In this document: in pieces, positions 56,287 to 64,000 of the stretch | Numbering within the stretch: position 1 is the stretch's first letter | How the letters are laid out: each line of letters starts with the position of its first letter | Source of the DNA: Azospirillum baldaniorum | Lineage (GTDB): Bacteria > Pseudomonadota > Alphaproteobacteria > Azospirillales > Azospirillaceae | NCBI RefSeq assembly: GCF_003119195.2 | Contig: NZ_CP022253.1 | Location: forward strand, 2,055,001 to 2,119,000 | Length of the DNA: 64,000 nt | Reading direction: 5' to 3' | Notes under the pieces: generated by a model | The model's input: only the letters and a program-made list of their open reading frames with translations | What the model was told of the DNA's origin: nothing | Databases searched by the model: none | Translations under genes and position numbers: made by a program

Positions 56287-58374
56287 TCAACCGAACACCG
56301 AGAGCCAAGCCACCAGCAGCACCACACCGATCACCATCGCAAAGGCGTAGTGATAGACGTAGCCGGACTGGAGGCGGCTGGCGCGCGCCGCGACGTCGCG
56401 GGTGGCGGCGGCGATCCCGTCCGGACCGACACCGTCGATCACGGCGCCGTCGCCGGATTTCCACAGGCCGTAGCCCAGATACTTGGCCGTGCGCACGAAC
56501 AGACGGTCGTACAGCTCGTCGAAGTACCACTTGTTGTACAGGAACTGGTGCACGCCACGGAACGTGGTGGCGACCTTCTCCGGCAGGCCCGGGATCGCCA
56601 TGTACATGATGTAGGCGAGCGCGATGCCGATCAGGCCGACGACCAGCGGAGCCAGCTTGACCCAGCCCGGGGTGTGGTGGTGGGCCGCCTCGATGCTGTT
56701 GTTGTCCGCCAGCACCAGGATGGTCTTGCCCCAGAAATGCTCCATGCTGTGGCCGATGAACAGCTCGTGGAAGCCGAAGCCGGCGAACAGCGCGCCCACC
56801 GCCAGCACCGCCAGCGGGATCAGCATGACGATCGGCGATTCATGGGCGTGGTCGAAGACCGACTTCTCCATCCGCGGCTTGCCGTGGAAGGTCATGAACA
56901 GCAGACGCCAGGAGTAGAAGGCGGTCAGCAGGGCCGCGGCGATGCCGAGCGCGAAGGCGAACTTGCCGACCGGGCTGGCCGAGGCGAAGGCCGCCTCCAG
57001 GATCATGTCCTTGGAATAGTAGCCGGCGAAGAAGGGCAGACCGGCGAGCGCGAGGTTGCCGATCCACATCACCGCGTAGGTGAAGGGGATCTTCCGCCAG
57101 ACGCCGCCCATGTTGCGCATGTCCTGCTCATGGTGCAGAGCGTGGATCACCGAGCCGGCGCCGAGGAACAGCAGGGCCTTGAAGAAGGCGTGCGTGAACA
57201 GGTGGAACATCGCGGCGCCGTAGGCGGAGACGCCCGCGGCGAAGAACATGTAGCCGAGCTGGCTCATGGTCGAATAGGCGATGACGCGCTTGATGTCGAA
57301 CTGGGTGAACCCGATGGTCGCCGCGACGAAGGCCGTCAAGGCGCCGACCACGGCCACGATCTCCAGCGCCGTCGGGGCGTATTCGAAGACCGGGGACAGG
57401 CGGCAGACCATGAACACGCCGGCGGTCACCATGGTGGCCGCGTGGATGAGCGCCGACACCGGGGTCGGGCCCTCCATGGCGTCCGGCAGCCAGGTGTGCA
57501 GGCCGAGCTGGGCCGACTTGCCCATGGCGCCGATGAACAGCAGCAGGCAGGTGACGGTCAGCGCGTCGAAGTTCCAGCTGAGGAAATGCAGCGTCTGGCC
57601 GGCCAGCTCCGGCGCCTTGGCGAAGATCGCGTCGAACTGGACGGAGCCCGTCAGCACGAAGATCGCGAAGATGCCGAGCACGAAGCCGAAGTCGCCGACG
57701 CGGTTGACCAGGAAGGCCTTGATCGCCGCGTTGTTGGCCGAGGGCTTCTCGTACCAGAAGTTGATGAGCAGATAGGAGGCGAGACCCACGCCTTCCCAGC
57801 CGAAGAAGAGCTGCACGAGGTTGTCGGCCGTCACCAGCATCAGCATGGCGAAGGTGAACAGCGACAGATAGCCCATGAAGCGCGGCTTCTGCGGGTCCTC
57901 GGCCATGTAGCCGATGGAATACAGATGCACCATCGACGACACGGTGTTGACCACCACCAGCATGACCGCGGTGAGCTGGTCGACGCGCAGCGCCCAGGAC
58001 ACGTCCAGGCCACCGCTGCGCATCCAGCTCATCAGCTCGATGGTGCGGGGATGCCCGCCGACGGCGACGTCGAAGAACAGCACCCAGGACAGGATCGCGG
58101 AGAGCAGGACGGCACCGGTGGTGACGAACTGCGCGGCGCGGTCGCCCACGGTGGGCGGCCCGGCGACGACGTGATGGTCGTCGTGGCCGTCCTCGTGATG
58201 CTCGTCGTGAGCGTGCGCGTCGTGCGCATGGGCGTCGTGGCCATGACCGTGGTCATGCCCATGGTGATCGTGGCCGCCGGCGTGCGCCGGCTCCGCCTTC
58301 GGCCCGCCGAACAGGGCGATGGAACCCGCGACGAGGAACGCCAGGAGCGGGAGGAATACGACAAGGACTTCCAT
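56287..58374 (-). CDS. nuoL: NADH-quinone oxidoreductase subunit L with a histidine-rich insertion
   Basis: This is the distal proton-pumping subunit of complex I with the long lateral helix. The 695-aa protein has the usual core: [62 protein letters not shown] in part, [30 protein letters not shown] in part. Between the first helix and the second (residues about 31-68) lies a run with 17 His plus Asp, Ala and Gly, unlike standard NuoL. Length exceeds common NuoL by this insertion. It lies between nuoK and nuoM. Confidence 0.95.
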   Translation of the reverse strand: MEVLVVFLPLLAFLVAGSIALFGGPKAEPAHAGGHDHHGHDHGHGHDAHAHDAHAHDEHHEDGHDDHHVVAGPPTVGDRAAQFVTTGAVLLSAILSWVLFFDVAVGGHPRTIELMSWMRSGGLDVSWALRVDQLTAVMLVVVNTVSSMVHLYSIGYMAEDPQKPRFMGYLSLFTFAMLMLVTADNLVQLFFGWEGVGLASYLLINFWYEKPSANNAAIKAFLVNRVGDFGFVLGIFAIFVLTGSVQFDAIFAKAPELAGQTLHFLSWNFDALTVTCLLLFIGAMGKSAQLGLHTWLPDAMEGPTPVSALIHAATMVTAGVFMVCRLSPVFEYAPTALEIVAVVGALTAFVAATIGFTQFDIKRVIAYSTMSQLGYMFFAAGVSAYGAAMFHLFTHAFFKALLFLGAGSVIHALHHEQDMRNMGGVWRKIPFTYAVMWIGNLALAGLPFFAGYYSKDMILEAAFASASPVGKFAFALGIAAALLTAFYSWRLLFMTFHGKPRMEKSVFDHAHESPIVMLIPLAVLAVGALFAGFGFHELFIGHSMEHFWGKTILVLADNNSIEAAHHHTPGWVKLAPLVVGLIGIALAYIMYMAIPGLPEKVATTFRGVHQFLYNKWYFDELYDRLFVRTAKYLGYGLWKSGDGAVIDGVGPDGIAAATRDVAARASRLQSGYVYHYAFAMVIGVVLLVAWLSVFG

Positions 58375-58383
58375 GGCGCTGCC

Positions 58384-58692
58384 TTAGCCCCTCATCAGAT
58401 TGATGTCTTCGACCCGGATGGAGCCGCGGTTGCGGAAGTACACCACCAGGATGGCGAGACCGATGGCCGCCTCGGCGGCGGCGACGGTCAGGATGATCAT
58501 GGAGAAGACCTGCCCGACCAGATCGTTCAGGAAGACCGAGAACGACACCAGATTCAGGTTCACGGCGAGCAGCATCATCTCGATCGACATCAGGATGATG
58601 ATGACGTTCTTCCGGTTGAGGAAGATGCCGAGGACGCCGAGCGTGAAGATGATGGCCGAGACCGTCAGATAATGCCCGAGACCGATTTCCAT
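58384..58692 (-). CDS. nuoK: NADH-quinone oxidoreductase subunit K
   Basis: This is a small membrane subunit of complex I with three helices. The 102-aa protein starts [20 protein letters not shown] and carries the conserved Glu residues in [15 protein letters not shown] and [18 protein letters not shown] choose the ATG at 58692 because homologues start MEIGL. A GTG at 58698, overlapping the nuoJ stop, is the alternative. Either way it is tightly coupled to nuoJ. Confidence 0.95.
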   Translation of the reverse strand: MEIGLGHYLTVSAIIFTLGVLGIFLNRKNVIIILMSIEMMLLAVNLNLVSFSVFLNDLVGQVFSMIILTVAAAEAAIGLAILVVYFRNRGSIRVEDINLMRG

Positions 58693-58694
58693 GA

Positions 58695-59309
58695 TCACAC
58701 GCCCTCCCCGGTCGGCACCTTGCGGATGGCGACCACGTCCTCGCGCCGACGGGCGAGCTGGGAGCCGATGTTCTGCTTCCGGACACCCTCACGCTGACGC
58801 AGGGTCAGGACGATGGCGCCGATCATGGCGATCAGCAGCACGAGGCCCGACGCCTGGAACAGATAGACGTAGTGAGTGTAGATCAGCTGGCCGAGCTGCT
58901 CGGTGTTGGTCGCACCGGCCATCGCCGCGACCGGCGCTGAGGCGGCCTTCTCCGCGGCCGGCGCGATGATCCAGCCGCCGAGCACGGCGGCCAGTTCGGC
59001 CAGCAGGATGAGGCCGATCAGCCCGCCGATCGGCAGGTACTGGAGCGCGCCCGCCCGCAGCTCGCGGAAGTTGATGTCGAGCATCATCACCACGAACAGG
59101 AACAGCACCGCGACCGCGCCCACATAGACGATCACCAGGATCATCGCGATGAACTCGGCCCCGAGCAGCACGCACAGGCCGGCGGCCTGGAAAAAGGCCA
59201 GGACCAGATAAAGGACCGAATGAACCGGATTCCGCGCCGAGATGACCATCACACCGGAGGCCACCAGCAGCGCGGCAAAGACGTAGAAGGCGATGCCTTG
59301 AACAATCAT
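58695..59309 (-). CDS. nuoJ: NADH-quinone oxidoreductase subunit J
   Basis: This is a membrane subunit of complex I. The 204-aa protein has five helices with the typical [59 protein letters not shown] block in helices 1-3, here described by position (residues about 20-78). This includes the pi-bulge helix motif [19 protein letters not shown]. It ends over nuoK and follows nuoI by 36 bp. Confidence 0.95.
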   Translation of the reverse strand: MIVQGIAFYVFAALLVASGVMVISARNPVHSVLYLVLAFFQAAGLCVLLGAEFIAMILVIVYVGAVAVLFLFVVMMLDINFRELRAGALQYLPIGGLIGLILLAELAAVLGGWIIAPAAEKAASAPVAAMAGATNTEQLGQLIYTHYVYLFQASGLVLLIAMIGAIVLTLRQREGVRKQNIGSQLARRREDVVAIRKVPTGEGV

Positions 59310-59345
59310 CGTTATCCCCGTTTCCGCTTACCGCACTGCAACGAC

Positions 59346-59834
59346 TTACCGGTACGGCGCCTCGGCCGCGAGGTTCTGGGCGATTTCCGCTTCCCAGCGG
59401 TCGCCGTTCGCCAGCAGCTTCTGCTTGTTGTAGAAAAGCTCTTCACGGTTCTCGGTGGAGAACTCGAAGTTCGGACCCATCACGATGGCGTCCACCGGGC
59501 AAGCCTCCTGGCAATAGCCGCAGTAGATACACTTCGTCATGTCGATGTCGTAGCGCGTGGTGCGGCGGCTGCCGTCCTCACGCGGTTCGGCCTCGATGGT
59601 GATGGCCAGGGCCGGACACACCGCCTCGCACAGCTTGCAGGCGATGCAGCGCTCCTCGCCGCCGGGATACCGGCGCAGGACGTGCTCGCCGCGGAAGCGG
59701 GGGCTGATGGGGCCCTTTTCGAACGGGTAGTTCAGGGTCACCTTGGGCTTGAACATGTAGCGCAGGGTGAGCCCGAGGCCGCCCAACAGTTCGGTCAGGA
59801 ACAGGCTGCGCGCCGCACGATCGAGGAACGCCAT
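59346..59834 (-). CDS. nuoI: NADH-quinone oxidoreductase subunit I
   Basis: This iron-sulfur subunit passes electrons along the peripheral arm of complex I. The 162-aa protein has two 4Fe-4S motifs: [12 protein letters not shown] (C63, C66, C69, C73) and [12 protein letters not shown] (C102, C105, C108, C112). [16 protein letters not shown] lead-in precedes the first. The ATG at 59834 is chosen; upstream frame residues are unlike the family. It follows nuoH by 94 bp. Confidence 0.96.
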   Translation of the reverse strand: MAFLDRAARSLFLTELLGGLGLTLRYMFKPKVTLNYPFEKGPISPRFRGEHVLRRYPGGEERCIACKLCEAVCPALAITIEAEPREDGSRRTTRYDIDMTKCIYCGYCQEACPVDAIVMGPNFEFSTENREELFYNKQKLLANGDRWEAEIAQNLAAEAPYR

Positions 59835-59928
59835 GGCCTCTTCGTCTCCTTCCAAGCGGGCGCCCCGTTCCGGGTGACGCCCGCGCATTCTCTTTGAAAC
59901 TCGATCCGATGGTCCGTTCAGGCGCCGG

Positions 59929-60939
59929 TCACTTCGGCAGCCAGCCGAACGTCACCAGCACGCCGGCCGTCAGCACGACCCACAGCAGCGAGAACGGCAG
60001 GAACACCTTCCACCCCAGACGCATCAGCTGGTCGTAGCGGTAGCGCGGCATGGTCGCGCGGACCCACACATAGACGAACAGGCAGAAGGCGATCTTCAGG
60101 GCGAACCAGATCGGGCCGGGGATCCAGGTGAAGGGCGCGAACGGCAGCGGCGGCAGCCAGCCTCCCAGGAACAGGATGCTGGTCATCGCGCTCATCAGGA
60201 TCATGTTGGCGTATTCGCCAAGGAAGAAGAGCGCGAAGGGGGCCGAGCTGTATTCCACCATGAAGCCGGCCACCAGTTCCGACTCGCCTTCCGGCAGGTC
60301 GAAGGGGGACCGGTTGGTTTCCGCCAGCGCCGAGATGAAGAAGATGACGAACATCGGCAGCAGCGGGATGGCGAACCAGATCGTCTCCTGCGCCTCGACG
60401 ATCTTCGTCAGGTTCAGCGAGCCGACGCAGAGCAGGACGGAGATGATGACGAGGCCCATCGAGACCTCGTAGGACACCATCTGCGCCGCCGAGCGCAGCG
60501 CGCCGAGGAAGGCGTAGCGCGAGTTCGACGCCCAGCCGGCCATCACGATGCCGTACACGCCCAGCGACGAGATCGCGAACAGGTACAGGATGCCGACGTT
60601 GATGTCGGCCAGCACCATGCCGTAGTCGAAGGGAATGACCGCCCAGGCGACCAGCGCCAGGAAGAAGGTCAGCATCGGCGCCAGATAGAACACGAAGCGG
60701 TTCGCGCCGACCGGCAGGATCTGCTCCTTCGCGAACAGCTTCAGGCCGTCCGCGAACGGCTGCAGAAGCCCGAACGGGCCGACGATGTTCGGACCCTGGC
60801 GGAGCTGCATGGCGCCCATGATCTTACGCTCGGCGTAGGTCATGAAGGCCACGGCCACCAGGAGCGGCACGACGATCGCCAGGATCTTGAGGACGATGAT
60901 GATCAGCGGCAGCAGGAAGCCGCTCCAGAACTCAGCCAT
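59929..60939 (-). CDS. nuoH: NADH-quinone oxidoreductase subunit H
   Basis: This is the membrane subunit at the quinone-binding junction of complex I. The 336-aa protein has eight helices with [22 protein letters not shown] (in part), [20 protein letters not shown], and [33 protein letters not shown] in part, which holds conserved charged residues of the quinone site. It overlaps the nuoG stop by 8 bp. Confidence 0.96.
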   Translation of the reverse strand: MAEFWSGFLLPLIIIVLKILAIVVPLLVAVAFMTYAERKIMGAMQLRQGPNIVGPFGLLQPFADGLKLFAKEQILPVGANRFVFYLAPMLTFFLALVAWAVIPFDYGMVLADINVGILYLFAISSLGVYGIVMAGWASNSRYAFLGALRSAAQMVSYEVSMGLVIISVLLCVGSLNLTKIVEAQETIWFAIPLLPMFVIFFISALAETNRSPFDLPEGESELVAGFMVEYSSAPFALFFLGEYANMILMSAMTSILFLGGWLPPLPFAPFTWIPGPIWFALKIAFCLFVYVWVRATMPRYRYDQLMRLGWKVFLPFSLLWVVLTAGVLVTFGWLPK

Positions 60940-63004
60940 GGGTACCGGTCCTCTCCTGAGCGCTCTCGGCGGGCTTCACGAACGTCTCGGCGCAACGAGC
61001 CATGGTCACCGAGGCGCGGCTGATCGGGTCGGTCATGTAGTAGTTCGCGACCGGCGACTGGAGCGGGGCCGCGTCGAGCGCGCCCTCCGCGCCGAACGGC
61101 GCCCAGGGGGCCGGCGTGACCGTGCCGACCGCCGCGAAGACCGGGTTGACCTCGGCCAGACGGCGGCGGATCTGCGTCAGGCTGTCGTAGGGCAGCTTGT
61201 GGCCGAGCTGTTCCGACAGGGCGCGCAGGATCTTCCAGTCCTCCCGCGCCTCGCCGGGCGGGAAGGTGGCGAGACGCGCCTGCTGCGGACGGCCCTCGGT
61301 GTTGACGTAGAGGGCGTTCTTCTCGGTGTAGGCGGCACCCGGCAGGATGACGTCGGCGCGGTGGGCGCCCTTGTCGCCGTGGTGGCCCTGGTAGACCACG
61401 AAGGCGTTGCCCAGAGCCGCGGTGTCGATCTCGTCGGCGCCCAGCAGGTACACCACGTCGATCTCGCCCTTCCCTGCCCCCTCGACGATGCCGACGGTGC
61501 CGCGACCGCCCTCGCCCGGCAGGAAGCCGATGTCGAGGCCGCCGACGCGGGACGCCGCCGTGTGCAGCACGTTGAAGCCGTTCCAGCCGTCCTGAACCAC
61601 GTTGAAGGTCTCGGCCAGCTTGCGCACCGCGGCCTGAACGGCGGCGCCGTCCTTGCGGCGGAAGGCGCCGGCGCCGAGGATGACCATCGGGTTCTTGGCG
61701 CCGCGCAGCGCATCGGCGAAGGCGTGCGTGCCGTCGACGAGCTGCTGCAGGGCGTCGGTGCCCGTGCCGAGATGGCTGTACGGGTAGGTCAGCTCGCGGG
61801 CCTCGCCGATCACCGCGACCTTCAGGCCACCCATCAGATAGCGCTTGCGGATGCGGGCGTTGACGATGGTGGCTTCCCAACGCGGGTTGGTGCCGACCAG
61901 CAGGATGACGTCCGCCCGCTCGATCCCGGCGATGCCGCTGTTGAACAGGTAGCCCGCGCGGGACGACGTGTCGAACAGGGCGCCGTCCTGGCGGCAGTCG
62001 ATGTTGGCCGAGCCGAGGCCGGCCATCAGCTCCTTGAGCGCCAGCATGGATTCGGTGTCGGCCAGATCGCCGGCGATGGCGGCGATGCGGTTGCCCGGGA
62101 CGCCCTTGACCTTGGCGGCGATGGCCTGGAAGGCCTCGGCCCAGGTCGCCGGCTGCAGCTTGCCGTCCTTGCGAACGTAGGGGCGGTCGAGACGCTGGCG
62201 CTTCAGCCCGTCATAGGCAAAGCGGGTCTTGTCCGCGATCCACTCCTCGTTGACGTCCTCGTTGACGCGCGGCAGGACGCGCATCACCTCGGGGCCGCGG
62301 GTGTCGACGCGGATGTTCGAGCCGACAGCGTCCAGCACGTCGACCGTCTCGGTCTTGCGCAGCTCCCACGGACGGGCCGTGAAGGCGTAGGGCTTGGACA
62401 GCAGAGCGCCCACCGGACAGACGTCGGCGAGGTTGCCCGACAGTTCCGACCCAATGGCCTTCTCGACGAAGGTGGTGATCTCCATGTGCTCGCCGCGGTT
62501 CACCGCGCCGAGGTCGGGAACGCCGGCGATCTCGTTCACGAAGCGGATGCAGCGCGTGCAGTGGATGCAGCGCGTCATCTCGGTCCGGATCAGCGGCCCC
62601 ATGTACTTGTCCTGGACGGCGCGCTTGTTCTCGCCGTAGCGGCCACGGTCGAAACCGTAGGCCATCGCCTGGTCCTGGAGATCGCACTCGCCGCCCTGGT
62701 CGCAGATCGGACAGTCCAGCGGGTGGTTGATCAGCAGGAATTCCATGACGCCCTTGCGGGCCTTGTGCACGAGCTCGGTGTTGGTCTTGACGACCATCCC
62801 GTCGCCGCAGGGCATGGCGCAGGCGGCCACCGGCTTCGGCGCGCGCTCCATCTCCACGAGGCACATGCGGCAGTTCGCCGGCACGCTCAGACGCTCGTGG
62901 TAGCAGAAGCGCGGGATCTCGATGCCCAGCTGTTCGCAGGCCTGCAGGATCGAGGTGCCCGGCTCGACTTCGATCTCGATCCCGTCGATGGTGAGTTTCG
63001 GCAT
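60932..63004 (-). CDS. nuoG: NADH-quinone oxidoreductase subunit G
   Basis: This is the large iron-sulfur subunit of the complex I peripheral arm. The 690-aa protein has a [2Fe-2S] motif (C34, C45, C48, C62 in [15 protein letters not shown] and ACAMPC). It then has a [17 protein letters not shown] segment and [16 protein letters not shown] for 4Fe-4S clusters. A molybdopterin-oxidoreductase-like C-terminal domain without cofactor-binding hallmarks follows. It starts 16 bp after nuoF ends. Confidence 0.96.
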   Translation of the reverse strand: MPKLTIDGIEIEVEPGTSILQACEQLGIEIPRFCYHERLSVPANCRMCLVEMERAPKPVAACAMPCGDGMVVKTNTELVHKARKGVMEFLLINHPLDCPICDQGGECDLQDQAMAYGFDRGRYGENKRAVQDKYMGPLIRTEMTRCIHCTRCIRFVNEIAGVPDLGAVNRGEHMEITTFVEKAIGSELSGNLADVCPVGALLSKPYAFTARPWELRKTETVDVLDAVGSNIRVDTRGPEVMRVLPRVNEDVNEEWIADKTRFAYDGLKRQRLDRPYVRKDGKLQPATWAEAFQAIAAKVKGVPGNRIAAIAGDLADTESMLALKELMAGLGSANIDCRQDGALFDTSSRAGYLFNSGIAGIERADVILLVGTNPRWEATIVNARIRKRYLMGGLKVAVIGEARELTYPYSHLGTGTDALQQLVDGTHAFADALRGAKNPMVILGAGAFRRKDGAAVQAAVRKLAETFNVVQDGWNGFNVLHTAASRVGGLDIGFLPGEGGRGTVGIVEGAGKGEIDVVYLLGADEIDTAALGNAFVVYQGHHGDKGAHRADVILPGAAYTEKNALYVNTEGRPQQARLATFPPGEAREDWKILRALSEQLGHKLPYDSLTQIRRRLAEVNPVFAAVGTVTPAPWAPFGAEGALDAAPLQSPVANYYMTDPISRASVTMARCAETFVKPAESAQERTGTHG

Positions 63005-63019
63005 TGGAAACCGGGCTCC

Positions 63020-64000
<981 letters not shown>

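Noticed and set aside
58171..58284. Short repeats suggesting a CRISPR or tandem DNA repeat
   Set aside because: The repetition is the His/Asp/Ala codons within NuoL. There are no spacers, and the frame is preserved.
58692..58698. nuoK starting at GTG 58698
   Set aside because: It would add two residues (with ATG becoming Met3). Homologues begin at the MEIGL methionine, so 58692 is preferred, but the GTG remains possible.
54610..58797. A 1395-codon plus-strand open frame antisense to nuoM and nuoL
   Set aside because: High G+C leaves long stop-free antisense frames. The translation is charged, repetitive and unlike any protein, while the minus strand encodes clear complex I subunits.

Overview
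The window is a GC-rich (about two thirds G+C), densely coded alphaproteobacterial chromosome segment. An Azospirillum-type member of the Rhodospirillales fits best. The evidence is the gene order, the GAAC-N7-GAAC LexA box typical of alphaproteobacteria, a short ProS, RNase J with type III pantothenate kinase next to a nuo operon, and a trpGDC cluster. Genus is inferred from general resemblance; no database search was possible. Almost everything is housekeeping. About 60 protein genes are supported, and I saw no rRNA, tRNA, CRISPR array, prophage or insertion sequence.

Layout. (1) 1-1672, minus strand: tpiA, secG and the 5' end of pyrG. (2) 1890-13918, plus strand: ppiD-trpE plus a membrane gene, then an accessory block (papain-like protein, CopZ-like protein, polysaccharide deacetylase, small secreted protein), then trpG-trpD-trpC, a GNAT gene, moaC and moeA. 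(3) 14075-19976: lexA with an SOS box, comEC (minus), gltX and gltA. (4) 19969-22816: accessory genes (small membrane ORF, GST, LysR regulator, GNAT, glyoxalase). (5) 22421-36475, minus strand: an envelope and translation superblock. In transcription order it is rpsB-tsf-pyrH-frr-uppS-cdsA-dxr-rseP-bamA-ompH(skp), then fabZ-lpxA-lpxI-lpxB-gloA. No lpxD lies in its usual place. (6) 36675-37126: a ParE-type toxin with its antitoxin. (7) 37175-49960: dnaE, a lipoprotein, an EamA exporter, a Tat-exported dienelactone hydrolase, lolD-lolC/E, proS, two uncharacterised genes, tag, a DUF1467 gene and methylmalonyl-CoA epimerase. (8) 49994-64000, minus strand: nuoF (partial)-nuoG-H-I-J-K-L-M-N-birA-coaX-rnj, tightly packed with many 4-bp ATGA/GTGA overlaps.

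The genes serve central metabolism (tpiA, gltA, nuo), tryptophan and molybdenum-cofactor synthesis, lipid A, phospholipid and undecaprenyl supply with outer-membrane protein assembly (lpx, cdsA, uppS, dxr, bamA, skp, rseP, lol), translation (rpsB, tsf, frr, gltX, proS) and DNA replication and repair (dnaE, lexA, tag).

No large undescribed system is evident. The points most worth a second look are an orphan papain-like Cys-His-Asp protein inserted between trpE and trpG, a 17-histidine insertion near the N-terminus of NuoL, the missing lpxD, intra-operon terminators in the lpx and rpsB-tsf units, a hairpin over the rpsB ribosome-binding site, and a short antitoxin with a coupled ParE-like toxin.
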